Positions 15,598 to 22,671 of a stretch of 64,000 bases of DNA are shown here, piece after piece. Source of the stretch: a virus; the IMG/VR virus record IMGVR_UViG_3300025324_000011, positions 32,985 to 96,984 of that record. One strand, written 5' to 3'. Both the position numbers and the translations under genes were made by a program. Position 1 is the first letter of the stretch, and every line of letters starts with the position of its first letter. The notes beneath the pieces are model-generated. The model saw only the letters and a program-made list of their open reading frames with translations, made no database searches and was not told the origin of the DNA.

Positions 15598-15728
15598 AGG
15601 CGCTCAGGCGTTGTTTTCTGTTTTTTGGCTTAACTGTTGCGATAATCTCTCCACCGAAAGATCCGTGGCGAAACCTAGCAGTGGCCGCCATTTTTGTGTA
15701 CGCTGCTTGTCACTGGCGCGAGGAGTAA
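15594..15728 (+). CDS. Small membrane protein (44 aa)
   Basis: ATG follows GGAGGGCAGGGAGC and overlaps the upstream TGA. Two hydrophobic stretches separated by PPKDPWRN suggest a hairpin membrane protein. Function unknown. Confidence 0.5.
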   Translation: MKALRRCFLFFGLTVAIISPPKDPWRNLAVAAIFVYAACHWREE

Positions 15729-15733
15729 CGGTC

Positions 15734-15928
15734 ATGGGCGGAACTGCGCTAGATCCACGGAAAGAGGAAGCATCGCAGGGCAGCAAATCCGCCAGCAATA
15801 TCGGATGCGCGGCGAAAATCGCAATCTTCCTAATCTTGCTTTCCATGGCTCGCATGAATTGCTATGACCATTTGTCGATCTATCCAGCTTGGATGCGAGC
15901 GGTCTGTAGTTGCCTATTTGCGGGCTAG
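15734..15928 (+). CDS. Small membrane protein (64 aa)
   Basis: A polar N-terminus, then AAKIAIFLILLSMARM as a likely membrane helix, then a Cys-containing tail. No strong ribosome site. It precedes the cytosine methyltransferase gene by six bases. Confidence 0.4.
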   Translation: MGGTALDPRKEEASQGSKSASNIGCAAKIAIFLILLSMARMNCYDHLSIYPAWMRAVCSCLFAG

Positions 15929-15934
15929 GATGAG

Positions 15935-16390
15935 ATGAGGTTCGCATCGGTTTGCTCGGGGTGCGGAGGGTTTGACCTTGGCCTTGAGCAAGCGGGCCTG
16001 CGATGCGTCGTACAAATCGAGATCAATAAGCAATGTTTCTCAGTTCTGGAAAAGCATTGGCCTTATGTTAAGCGGTTGAAAGATCTCTATGAGACGAAAG
16101 CGGAAGATCTTCCAGCCGTTGATGTTTTCGCAGGAGGAACACCCTGCCAGGATCTCTCGATTTCTGGACGCCGTGCGGGATTGGATGGAAGCGAATCCAG
16201 ACTCTTCTACGAATTCGTTCGCCTCGCTGATTCGCAGCCTGCCGCTGCGGTTCTCTGGGAAAACGTCCCTGGCGCTTTCACCTCCTCGGAGGGAGAGGAT
16301 TTTGCGATCATCCTCCGAGAACTCAGCGGATACTATCCTTCCGTCCCGATCGGAGGATGGAGAAATTCAGGCTTCTGCGTTGGACATTAA
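15935..16390 (+). CDS. Cytosine-C5 DNA methyltransferase, N-terminal part (frameshifted)
   Basis: Motif I is ASVCSGCGGFDLGLEQAG. The catalytic motif IV is GGTPCQDLS, with Cys as nucleophile, followed by ENVPG (motif VI). The frame then runs into TAA at 16388-16390 after GGWRNSGFCVGH, in the middle of the conserved core. The rest of the enzyme continues in another frame from 16389. Skipping one base at 16388 restores a normal protein. Whether this is a true mutation, an assembly error or recoding cannot be decided from one sequence. Confidence 0.8.
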   Translation: MRFASVCSGCGGFDLGLEQAGLRCVVQIEINKQCFSVLEKHWPYVKRLKDLYETKAEDLPAVDVFAGGTPCQDLSISGRRAGLDGSESRLFYEFVRLADSQPAAAVLWENVPGAFTSSEGEDFAIILRELSGYYPSVPIGGWRNSGFCVGH

Positions 16391-17057
16391 ACGATACGTG
16401 CTCTGGCGCGTGCTGGACGCTCAATACTTCGGAATTCCACAGCGACGCCGTCGCGTCTTCGTTGTTGGATTGCCTCGAAACGGGGAGCGGGGAAGAATTC
16501 GAGGCGTACATCCAGAGATACTTTTTGACGAAACGAGCCTGCGCAGGCATCCTCCGTCGAGCCTTGAAAAGGAACAGACCGTTGCCCCATTACTTGGAGG
16601 AAGCCTTGGCGGCCACAGAATAGGAGCAGAAGAGGCGGCAGGCGGGCATCTAATTAGTCACACCGTCACCACCCGCAGCGGTATGCATCATGATCCAACA
16701 AGCGACACATTCATTGTCCATACCCTGACAAGTGAGGGGGCGGACGCGAGCGAAGACGGCACAGGACGCGGCCTTCCGCTTGTTCTCGGAACTCTCGCTG
16801 CCTCATACGGAAAACAAGCAGGGAGGGACTTCGAGGTGTCGGATAATTTGATCGTTGCTCGCCGTCGCGTCCGGAGGATAACACCGATTGAGGCTGAGCG
16901 CTTGCAGGGCTTCCCAGATCATTGGACTAAGCATGACTCGAACGGTCGGAAGTTATCGGATGCGTCACGCTATCGAATGATAGGTAACGCGGTAGCCGTG
17001 CCAGTCGCAAAATGGATAGGATCTCGTTTAATTCAAGCAGTGGAGGATTCGCAATGA
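16389..17057 (+). CDS. Cytosine-C5 DNA methyltransferase, C-terminal part (frameshifted)
   Basis: The continuing frame reads KRYVLWRVLDAQYFGIPQRR (motif VIII region) and ends with ITPIEAERLQGFPDHW (motif IX) and YRMIGNAVAVPVAKWIGSRL (motif X). Together with the upstream piece it forms a full ~370-residue C5 methyltransferase with a target-recognition region in between. An in-frame extension exists upstream to 16089 but is antisense-like in composition. The downstream gene starts at the ATGA overlap. Confidence 0.75.
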   Translation, partial: KRYVLWRVLDAQYFGIPQRRRRVFVVGLPRNGERGRIRGVHPEILFDETSLRRHPPSSLEKEQTVAPLLGGSLGGHRIGAEEAAGGHLISHTVTTRSGMHHDPTSDTFIVHTLTSEGADASEDGTGRGLPLVLGTLAASYGKQAGRDFEVSDNLIVARRRVRRITPIEAERLQGFPDHWTKHDSNGRKLSDASRYRMIGNAVAVPVAKWIGSRLIQAVEDSQ

Positions 17058-17383
17058 GACACGCTAGGCCAGTAGATCAAGAGCGATGGAATAGCCGCCT
17101 CGCGCGCCTACGCAAGATCCTAGAGATCAACGTCCCCGATGTTGTGATTGCGACCGAGGCTGGCCTAATCTTGGAGGCGTGGCACGGCAACAAATGGCGC
17201 CGAGCTTTCTGGTGCCTGCGCGATGCTACGCGGTGGGCTTTGTTGTGGCGGGTTATACTGCCGCTCGAAATCGGATCTTGCCGATTTTTCGGAATCCACA
17301 GTTGGGATACGATCGAAGAGGAACAATGTGACGGGAGTTTCGCCGCGATAGAGCGATGCTGTTTCTGCATGAAGGCTAGGTAG
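17054..17383 (+). CDS. Small Cys-containing protein, DUF1660-like end (109 aa)
   Basis: Ribosome site GTGGAGGATTCGCA; ATG overlaps the methyltransferase TGA. The last third (CRFFGIHSW, then CCFCMKAR) resembles the C-x2-FG-H-W...C-x-C pattern of DUF1660 zinc proteins. It is the last gene of the leftmost plus-strand array and converges with the membrane cassette. Confidence 0.5.
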   Translation: MRHARPVDQERWNSRLARLRKILEINVPDVVIATEAGLILEAWHGNKWRRAFWCLRDATRWALLWRVILPLEIGSCRFFGIHSWDTIEEEQCDGSFAAIERCCFCMKAR

Positions 17384-17828
17384 ATTTCTTCCTCATCGAT
17401 TCAATCCTTTCCCGTAGCTCTTCGATCGTCGTTGCGCTATCCTCAAGGGATGCCTCAGCGAGATCAGCCCTAGTCCTAAGTTCCTTGACCTCTTCCTCGA
17501 GCAGAACGGCGTATTTGGCGCGCGGGCGAAGCTCTGCGACCTCTTCTCGCAGCGCCGCTAGTTGCGTTTCCGCCGCATCGAGTCTCGCCTCTAAGGTGGC
17601 TTGTCTCTTTTCGTACCTATCAAGTAATTGGCTGACTCGACCGAATTCCGATGTATCTTTAGCCGTAAGAACCTGCGTTTCCAACACAGCAGCATCTGCA
17701 ATCATCTTGCGAGCTTCTGGGCGACGAAACATAAAGGTACGAAGCAGGGCTAGCAGCGTGGCTAATCCACCTCCAGCGACTACGGACACGAGGACTGTAA
17801 CCCAGCCCGGGGTTGACGGTTCCGCCAC
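17376..17828 (-). CDS. Membrane-anchored coiled-coil protein (150 aa)
   Basis: N-terminal membrane helix (WVTVLVSVVAGGGLATLLAL) followed by ~110 residues of uninterrupted heptads (for example LDAAETQLAALREEVAELR). The topology matches i-spanins and other phage envelope proteins, but no partner o-spanin lipoprotein is adjacent. Last gene of the cassette; overlaps the convergent gene at 17383 by eight bases. Confidence 0.6.
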   Translation of the reverse strand: MAEPSTPGWVTVLVSVVAGGGLATLLALLRTFMFRRPEARKMIADAAVLETQVLTAKDTSEFGRVSQLLDRYEKRQATLEARLDAAETQLAALREEVAELRPRAKYAVLLEEEVKELRTRADLAEASLEDSATTIEELRERIESMRKKST

Positions 17829-18245
17829 TCAGGAATGCCTTGCTTTCTCGCGGTCTAGATCGATCATTAGGGTGCGGACTTTTTCAACCATCTCATCATA
17901 ATCACTCATCGCTTGGCGGATTGGCCGCACTGCGCGATGAAGCACAATGCCAGCAATAAGCGAGACAACCGCAGTCAAGATTAGCATTCCCGATTCGAGT
18001 CCGTAGTAGGGCTGGAAGATGACAACGACGCCAATCAAATGGGAGATCCCGCAGAAGGCGATGAATACCGATGCTAGCATCCATAGCGCAGGCTGCGGTA
18101 TTTTTGACTGCGATGAAAGAACTCTTACAATCGAAACGGGGATCCAGGTATAGGCAATAAAAATCAGGACGTTGCCTATGATGATAGCCCACAGAAGAAC
18201 TGGATCAGAAATACAAGATTCCCGAGCGATCGATAAAACTTCCAT
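17829..18245 (-). CDS. Ethylene-receptor-type (ETR1) membrane-domain protein (138 aa)
   Basis: Three membrane helices: residues ~17-43, ~53-75 and ~84-106. The sequence IFIAYTWIP (28-36) and CGISHLI (65-71) align without gaps to IAYFSIP and CGATHLI of plant ETR1 (recalled), placing Cys65 and His69, the copper/ethylene ligands, at identical positions; Asn25 replaces Asp25. FQPYYGLESGMLILTAVVSL matches the third helix of bacterial histidine kinases with this domain. Here the kinase is absent: only a ~30-residue helical tail follows. It sits second from the end of the cassette. Confidence 0.65.
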   Translation of the reverse strand: MEVLSIARESCISDPVLLWAIIIGNVLIFIAYTWIPVSIVRVLSSQSKIPQPALWMLASVFIAFCGISHLIGVVVIFQPYYGLESGMLILTAVVSLIAGIVLHRAVRPIRQAMSDYDEMVEKVRTLMIDLDREKARHS

Positions 18246-18263
18246 CTCCTTCCCTTTCCACTC

Positions 18264-18530
18264 TTACGCTGGAGATCGGGGACGATTTCGCGTTACTGCG
18301 GCGCGGATGCCCCAGAGGCCCAGGGCAGTCGCTACCGCCTCACCGACCTTGTAAAGATCGAGGTCGCCTCGGAAGTAGCCGGCGAAGGCCAACGCCACCA
18401 GCGTGGCGACGGCGAGCAGGGTTTTCAAGCCCGGCAACGGATCGCTTGGAGTACCGAGCTTGATCCTGCGGCCTCGGCGAGGCTTGCCGAGGCCCTTGGG
18501 GAGATATGGCGCTGTTGGGTGGTGTGGCAT
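18264..18530 (-). CDS. Small two-helix membrane protein, holin-like (88 aa)
   Basis: A basic N-terminus with Pro/Gly/Arg, a hydrophobic helix (TLLAVATLVALAFAGYF), a short charged turn (RGDLDLY), a second moderately hydrophobic helix (VGEAVATALGLWGI), and a basic C-terminus. This is class II holin topology, but sequence alone cannot distinguish a holin from other small membrane proteins. Confidence 0.5.
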   Translation of the reverse strand: MPHHPTAPYLPKGLGKPRRGRRIKLGTPSDPLPGLKTLLAVATLVALAFAGYFRGDLDLYKVGEAVATALGLWGIRAAVTRNRPRSPA

Positions 18531-18533
18531 GGC

Positions 18534-18827
18534 TTAGAGCTCCTCGGGCGGCTCAAGATAGCCAAGATCGAAGATGATCTGCCGCAGCTCGCGTCGCACG
18601 GTGCGGTTCAACTCTACCAGGCGTTCCGAGGCAGCCTGAGCCTGCGCGGTGCCCTTTCGCGCTGCGGTCGGTTCGAGATCGAGCGGCAGGGGGCGGAGGC
18701 GGTCTAGCACCTTGGTGGCGGCCTCGAAGGAGATGCCGATTTCTGAGGCGAGGGCTCTTGCCGCTGCCGGCGGGGGGCAGCAGAGATACAGCCAGCAGCA
18801 CGGACTACCGAGCGACGATTGAGGCAC
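18534..18827 (-). CDS. Small soluble helical protein (97 aa), GTG start
   Basis: GTG preceded by GGGAGGATAGAAAGG. A Cys-rich N-terminus (CCWLYLCC) is followed by a helical domain (SEIGISFEAATKVLDRLR, then SERLVELNRTVRRELRQI) and an acidic end. The only non-membrane product of the cassette. No family recognised. Confidence 0.5.
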   Translation of the reverse strand: MPQSSLGSPCCWLYLCCPPPAAARALASEIGISFEAATKVLDRLRPLPLDLEPTAARKGTAQAQAASERLVELNRTVRRELRQIIFDLGYLEPPEEL

Positions 18828-18832
18828 CCTTT

Positions 18833-19180
18833 CTATCCTCCCAGCTTCGCAAGTCCAGAGAAGACTCGGACATTGATCTGCTCTTGATTGGCCATCTTTT
18901 CCTCCATAACGGAGATGCGCCCACCGAGAGAGGAGACGCGCTCTTGGTATCGCACCAACTCCACGGTCGCCGTCTGATTGGCCGTTGTGGACTTCTCGAT
19001 CGCGGCCTGAAGCTCGCCAACCTTTGTCTCGAGACCGTTGAGCCGCATCGAGGCGACGCCGAGCAAAAAGATCCAGCCGACGACGCCCAAGATGACCCCC
19101 GGGCTGATCCACTGTTTGAGATATTCCATCGCTCGATCACCCATGGCGGTAGCCTCCTGCATGGACGGAGTGTCGCTCAC
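18833..19180 (-). CDS. Membrane-anchored coiled-coil protein (115 aa)
   Basis: GTG at 19180 overlaps the upstream TGA (GTGA); ATG 19144 is an alternative start. One membrane helix (PGVILGVVGWIFLLGVASM) is followed by a coiled coil (LNGLETKVGELQAAIEK) reaching near the C-terminus. Same architecture as the gene at 17376, so the cassette carries two such proteins. Confidence 0.55.
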   Translation of the reverse strand: MSDTPSMQEATAMGDRAMEYLKQWISPGVILGVVGWIFLLGVASMRLNGLETKVGELQAAIEKSTTANQTATVELVRYQERVSSLGGRISVMEEKMANQEQINVRVFSGLAKLGG

Positions 19181-19302
19181 GGCCCTGCTGCCGCCCTGCG
19201 GCTACCCCTGGCCTGATAGAGGTGAACCGAGAAGGCCAAACCGAGGGCCAAGATCTCGGCGCCCCAAACGGTTGCCAGGAGAATGAGAAGATTTGCGGTC
19301 AC
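19177..19302 (-). CDS. Micro membrane protein (41 aa), GTG start
   Basis: GTG overlaps the TGA of the upstream gene, and its own TGA overlaps the next GTG. The product is almost entirely one membrane helix (NLLILLATVWGAEILALGLA) with a basic C-terminal tail. The double overlap is strong evidence that it is translated. Confidence 0.5.
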   Translation of the reverse strand: MTANLLILLATVWGAEILALGLAFSVHLYQARGSRRAAAGP

Positions 19303-19457
19303 GTGGCGATGGCCCTCCGCAGCTTCAGGCCCTTCTCTTTGTCTCTAGTGAATCGAAAATACAGAAACACAGAGACGCAGAGCGCCACGGCAAGGGGTGC
19401 AACCACCCTGAGCATGGCGAAGTAGTGCACTGCCTCAGTAACATTCGGATGGATCAT
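19299..19457 (-). CDS. Micro membrane protein (52 aa)
   Basis: ATG after GAGGATTTCATCCG. One hydrophobic helix (VVAPLAVALCVSVFLYF) followed by a basic tail (TRDKEKGLKLRR). First gene of the coupled cassette, 24 bases after a minus-strand terminator; no promoter was found in that gap, so read-through may drive it. Confidence 0.5.
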   Translation of the reverse strand: MIHPNVTEAVHYFAMLRVVAPLAVALCVSVFLYFRFTRDKEKGLKLRRAIAT

Positions 19458-19480
19458 CGGATGAAATCCTCATTGCGGTT

Positions 19481-19535
19481 AAAAAAAGAGCCAAGGCGAC
19501 AACCGGAGGAGGAACGAAACCTTCGCCTTGGCTCT
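19481..19535 (-). terminator. Rho-independent terminator
   Basis: Minus strand: AGAGCCAAGGCGA, a 23-base loop, TCGCCTTGGCTCT, then a run of seven T. A perfect 13-base stem. It follows the gene ending at 19554. Confidence 0.75.
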
Positions 19536-19553
19536 GTCGAAACCACCACTCTT

Positions 19554-19964
19554 TCACCGCCGCCCCCTCGCTTCCGCCCGTGATAGATGCGCCCTCTTAG
19601 ATTCGCGGATGGCAGCCTGAGGAAACCCTTCGACTTCCGACCATTCTCCGTCATCTGCCAAGGCTGCCCATTTTCCGTCTCGACGCTGCAACCGATCTGT
19701 CATTAGATAGGATACAACTTCAGCATCGTCCGCCACAACCCGAGATGCGAGCATCTCGGTCAACCGTTCCTCGGTCGCCAAGATCGCCTCTTCGGGAGTA
19801 GAAAACCCGGTGCCGGCCGCATGGAGAGAGGTGAACGATCCACCGCCTTCTGCGATTTTGCACAGCCACAAGGAGGAATCATGGCCGATGGGCTCGGGCC
19901 GCATACGGATGCCTTGAGCAAGACGCGCGACCATTACGGCGAACGGATTGGGTGCTACGGCCAT
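19554..19964 (-). CDS. Unknown protein (136 aa)
   Basis: Starts MAVAPNPFAVMVARLAQGIR. The middle has FSTPEEAILATEERLTEML and DAEVVSYLMTDRL, predicted helices; the end is Arg-rich. Composition is balanced and unlike an antisense frame. No ribosome site of note and no family recognised. Followed by a clear terminator. Confidence 0.5.
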   Translation of the reverse strand: MAVAPNPFAVMVARLAQGIRMRPEPIGHDSSLWLCKIAEGGGSFTSLHAAGTGFSTPEEAILATEERLTEMLASRVVADDAEVVSYLMTDRLQRRDGKWAALADDGEWSEVEGFPQAAIRESKRAHLSRAEARGRR

Positions 19965-20064
19965 CGGTCTCTATTCTAGAACCACTGCGGCGTTTGATGC
20001 AACCCGAAGGATGATGGGCAGTGATCGGACCCGCACTTAAAGCTCACTGCGTATTGAGCGATGT

Positions 20065-20247
20065 CTATCCACTTTTCCGAACCGCATCCGATATTCCTGC
20101 TCCATGTGCCAGCAGTTTCTCGCTCAGCTCCCTTACCTTATCCATCAACCACAGCATGGCCTCCCGTTCGCGAAGGTAGTGGCCGCAAGGGAGTCCGTTA
20201 TCTCTATTCCATGCAATCTTCCCGTTTAGCCATTGGACGCGAGTCAA
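20065..20247 (-). CDS. Small unknown protein (60 aa), TTG start
   Basis: TTG start overlapping the TGA of the upstream micro-gene (TTGA). The product (TRVQWLNGKIAWNRDNGLPC, then a helix REREAMLWLMDKVRELSEKL) is well balanced and Trp-rich. No family recognised. The frame is also open upstream through the micro-gene, so a longer form is possible. Confidence 0.5.
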   Translation of the reverse strand: MTRVQWLNGKIAWNRDNGLPCGHYLREREAMLWLMDKVRELSEKLLAHGAGISDAVRKSG

Positions 20248-20366
20248 GGTAATCTTGAATACCCCATCTTCATTGATTTGTAGGTAGGACCTCCGCCTCC
20301 CTCTTCTATCCGCTGAAGGCGCTCAGCTTGGCGCATCTTGTTTCGTTGGCGAGATGCAATGGACAT
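20244..20366 (-). CDS. Micro-gene (40 aa)
   Basis: ATG preceded by GGAGGTTGCATC, an ideal ribosome site. The product is basic, with SIASRQRNKMRQAERLQRIE forming a likely helix. Starts 23 bases after the tRNA 3' end on the same strand. Coupled to the next gene by TTGA. Confidence 0.5.
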   Translation of the reverse strand: MSIASRQRNKMRQAERLQRIEEGGGGPTYKSMKMGYSRLP

Positions 20367-20388
20367 GATGCAACCTCCGAAGTTGAAG

Positions 20389-20460
20389 TGGGGCCAGCAG
20401 GGATCGAACCTGCGACCATCCGCTTAAGAGGCGGCAGCTCTACCGCTGAGCTATGGCCCC
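20389..20460 (-). tRNA. tRNA-Lys (anticodon CTT)
   Basis: Minus strand: acceptor GGGGCCA pairs with TGGCCCC, discriminator A. D stem GCTC/GAGC with AGCGGTA loop. Anticodon arm CCGC-CTCTTAA-GCGG, giving CTT at 34-36. T arm GCAGG-TTCGATC-CCTGC. CCA is not encoded. The outermost anticodon-stem pair is a G-A mismatch. It reads Lys AAG. Confidence 0.85.
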
Positions 20461-20484
20461 ATGGTTTTTAATACATCGTCCCAT

Positions 20485-20682
20485 TTACCACCCCTCCGCG
20501 CGCCGACGATTGACGCGGTGCCCGCAATCGATGCAGGTGACGCCCCGCGTGTAAATACCACCCCCGCTCGACTCCGAGTCGTCCCTTCCCCATGTTCCCG
20601 CCATCCTCACCTTCGCGTAAAACTCAAATCCGGAGGTACCTCCGCAGTGCGGGCAGCACATTATCTGGGCGCTCTTTTTCAT
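20485..20682 (-). CDS. Zinc-ribbon protein (65 aa)
   Basis: ATG after GGACGGAGAGAA. CCPHCGGTSGFEFYAKVR near the N-terminus and TCIDCGHRVNRRR at the C-terminus make a two-knuckle ribbon like the Lar (restriction alleviation) zinc-ribbon fold. Length fits Lar-like proteins. The exact function is not shown by sequence. Confidence 0.6.
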   Translation of the reverse strand: MKKSAQIMCCPHCGGTSGFEFYAKVRMAGTWGRDDSESSGGGIYTRGVTCIDCGHRVNRRRAEGW

Positions 20683-20826
20683 TTCTCTCCGTCCCTTCAT
20701 TTCGTCACCCATGCACCCCAACGATCAAACTTGATGGGCGAGCAGAAAATCTCGCAATCCAATCCATTCCTTGTTTCGCCAGCAGCTCGCAACGTAGATT
20801 CTCGGATCTTTCAGGTTGTGGCCTAA

Positions 20827-21120
20827 TTAGCACGGGTCAAGACGCGCCCATACAATGGACTCGCCGTCCGTGCCGCGCTCGATTGATGTACTGACACGAT
20901 AGTGTCGCCGTACATATCGCTTGTCGTTGTAATAATGGACGATCGACCTCTGGAGCCGCCTGACCTCGGTGGTCGGCACCGGGATGGGCCAATAGAGGAG
21001 TGGATTCCTCCGCGCCTCCGGGCTCGCCATCACCTCCTCGAGTCTCCTGTACACCTCCCGCCATCGGTCTCGGTCGTTGAGATGACGGGGAGGGATTGCT
21101 AAGCGCTGCTCTACGTCCAT
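20827..21120 (-). CDS. Unknown protein (97 aa)
   Basis: ATG after GGGAGGCGTCAACC. Begins with a polar helix (DVEQRLAIPPRHLNDRDRWR), continues LYWPIPVPTTEVRRLQRSIV and YYNDKRYVRRHYRVS, and ends with a strand. Tyr/Arg-rich. First gene of the minus block, 60 bases from repeat element copy 2. No family recognised. Confidence 0.5.
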   Translation of the reverse strand: MDVEQRLAIPPRHLNDRDRWREVYRRLEEVMASPEARRNPLLYWPIPVPTTEVRRLQRSIVHYYNDKRYVRRHYRVSTSIERGTDGESIVWARLDPC

Positions 21121-21180
21121 GGTTGACGCCTCCCGCGTAACATGCTAACATAGGACCGCCATGAGATGCAAGCGCCAACA

Positions 21181-21316
21181 GATCCAACGCCTTGAATCCA
21201 AGTTTCCGTAGAGATCCAAGGAAATGGACTGACCGGCGCTAGATCTAGTGCATGAGGCCATAGACACCACTATATGTTGTGTTGGCGCTGTTGGCACAGG
21301 TGCTGCATTAGTATGG
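21181..21316 (+). promoter_or_regulatory. Repeat element copy 2: sigma-54-like promoter with upstream dyads
   Basis: TTGGCACAGGTGCTGCA at 291-307 of this kilobase, GG (21293-21294) and GC (21305-21306) ten bases apart. Upstream hairpin CACCAC-tatat-GTTGTG and GTTGGCGC as in the other copies. GATCCAACGCCTTGAATCC begins 112 bases upstream of the -24 GG. A second candidate promoter, TTGACG-17-TAACAT at 21123-21151, lies upstream and could start a 16-codon leader ORF at 21161. Confidence 0.5.
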
Positions 21317-21379
21317 ACTCAGGACGGACAAAGGACAGACCAGAAGCGAGACAGGATAAACAACGGAAGAGAGGACAAA

Positions 21380-21562
21380 ATGAGACTGACCAAGGCAGAC
21401 CACGAGAAGATTAACAAGCTGGCTGACAAGTACTACGATTGCCGCGACCGAGAGGGCAGGACGCACGAAGAGGCAGTCTCTGAGGTCTTCGAGCTGTCAT
21501 CTGAGATTAGTGCATCTATGCACCTTGTCCGGATCACTCTTTCTACTATTGCAGTGGTCTAA
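21380..21562 (+). CDS. Small acidic-basic helical protein (60 aa)
   Basis: ATG after GAAGAGAGGACAAA. The product (MRLTKADHEKINKLADKYYD, then EEAVSEVFELSSEISA) is helical. First gene after repeat copy 2. No family recognised. Confidence 0.55.
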   Translation: MRLTKADHEKINKLADKYYDCRDREGRTHEEAVSEVFELSSEISASMHLVRITLSTIAVV

Positions 21563-21597
21563 ACCGACCAACCAGCGCGGATTAAGGAGATGATGTC

Positions 21598-22017
21598 ATG
21601 AGCATTCTCGCATACCGCGACTTCGTCCCTGGTGTAACCGTCAAGCTTACGGGTAACTTCCTCATCTCAACAGGACAACGCAAAGGCGGCGAAGGCTCAA
21701 AGCGTTGGACAGTCTTAGCCTGCACTTGCGGTCTATGCCGTAGCAACAAACATGTTGCAGTCAATGAGCCTTCAATGTCAATCTTCACTCCAGAGGAGAT
21801 AGCTAAAGAGCCCAGGATTGTCCATCGTCACATTGCAAAAGAGAACCTCGCGATTGTCGGACAATTGGACCATCGTAACTGTGGAGATGTCTATGCAGGG
21901 CAGACGATGGAGGGGCTCATAGCAGGGAGAAAGCCTCTAGGATCAAGGCCGATAGATACAGAGCCCGAGCCTGAGACTAAGCCTGCAAAGCCATGCCCCG
22001 ATGAACAGGAGGCTTGA
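21598..22017 (+). CDS. Unknown protein (139 aa)
   Basis: Ribosome site TTAAGGAGATGATGTC. Strand-rich N-terminus (VPGVTVKLTGNFLISTGQRK), WTVLACTCGLCRSN with a C-x-C-x2-C cluster, FTPEEIAKEPRIV, and a Pro/Glu-rich tail. Looks like a small beta-barrel with a linker tail. No family recognised. Confidence 0.6.
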   Translation: MSILAYRDFVPGVTVKLTGNFLISTGQRKGGEGSKRWTVLACTCGLCRSNKHVAVNEPSMSIFTPEEIAKEPRIVHRHIAKENLAIVGQLDHRNCGDVYAGQTMEGLIAGRKPLGSRPIDTEPEPETKPAKPCPDEQEA

Positions 22018-22022
22018 AGTAG

Positions 22023-22253
22023 ATGTCAACCACAATTAACACTATCCGAGAATTCAAAGCAAGATCTGTCTCGCTTTTTGAGAATAACAACTACCTCCAA
22101 CGCGGAACCACTATTACGTGGCGTGGAGCCAGGAAGACAACTTGGCGCGGCGGATCATCTGGATTCAGTGGGGAGTTCGAAGTCTCACATCCGTCACACA
22201 AAACTGTCCTTATTGTAGCATCTTACGACGATGAAGGACTAACAATAAGATGA
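22023..22253 (+). CDS. Small beta-rich protein (76 aa)
   Basis: Starts five bases after the previous stop, inside GGAGGCTTGAAGTAG. Contains TTITWRGARKTTWRGG, a near-repeat of a T-W-R-G strand, then FEVSHPSHKTVLIV. Probably a small SH3-like or OB barrel. No family recognised. Confidence 0.6.
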   Translation: MSTTINTIREFKARSVSLFENNNYLQRGTTITWRGARKTTWRGGSSGFSGEFEVSHPSHKTVLIVASYDDEGLTIR

Positions 22254-22402
22254 GCCAAAATGCTCTGCCGTGTTATATCCTCTGCCGAACCCCCACCTTG
22301 CGCGCCCATGCCGCCGCCGATGTCGTTGCTCCCGCAAGCCTAGAAGAGGTCGCTGAGGGGGTGCTTGAAATTCTTCGCGCGAGCATGGAGGGTGCGCCAT
22401 GA
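22250..22402 (+). CDS. Micro-gene (50 aa)
   Basis: ATG overlaps the upstream TGA and its TGA overlaps the next ATG. The product starts with Cys-containing SQNALPCYILCRTPTL and ends in an acidic-hydrophobic helix (SLEEVAEGVLEILRASMEG). The two overlaps support translation. Confidence 0.5.
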   Translation: MSQNALPCYILCRTPTLRAHAAADVVAPASLEEVAEGVLEILRASMEGAP

Positions 22403-22665
22403 GCGCAGGAGTCTCGGAGAGGGGAGTTGGGATGTCTTCCCCGACCTTCCGCCCAGGCGATCGAATCGAATGGCGCCAAGGACCGCGAGGACTGCGCCGC
22501 AGCGGCGTTGTCGTCTCGGCGCGCAATCAGATTGCCAGACTGCAAGTGCGCCGCGATTCGACGGGCGAGCTTTGCTATGTTACTCCAAGCGCCAACCCGG
22601 TGGTCTTGACAGAAGAAAGACAACAGGACCTCGGACTCGTCAACACCCCTTACGGGTGGGAGTGA
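22399..22665 (+). CDS. Small SH3/KOW-like protein (88 aa)
   Basis: FRPGDRIEWRQGPRGLRRSG is a typical start of a small barrel of the KOW/SH3 type, followed by VVSARNQIARLQVRRD and YVTPSANPVVL. Such proteins are frequent in phage early regions. Coupled upstream by ATGA. Confidence 0.55.
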   Translation: MSAGVSERGVGMSSPTFRPGDRIEWRQGPRGLRRSGVVVSARNQIARLQVRRDSTGELCYVTPSANPVVLTEERQQDLGLVNTPYGWE

Positions 22666-22671
22666 GATCGC

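Noticed and set aside
16089-16388. Long open frame upstream of the methyltransferase C-terminal part
   Set aside because: It overlaps the well-conserved N-terminal methyltransferase frame; only the part from 16389 matches the family.
20389-20460. tRNA-Lys as a phage attachment site
   Set aside because: No integrase and no second copy of the tRNA 3' end were found in the window.
20722-20826. Minus-strand stretch reading DPRIYVASCWRNKEW, similar to the start of deoxyribosyltransferase-like proteins
   Set aside because: Only ~32 codons, no start codon or ribosome site, closes at TGA; at most a remnant.
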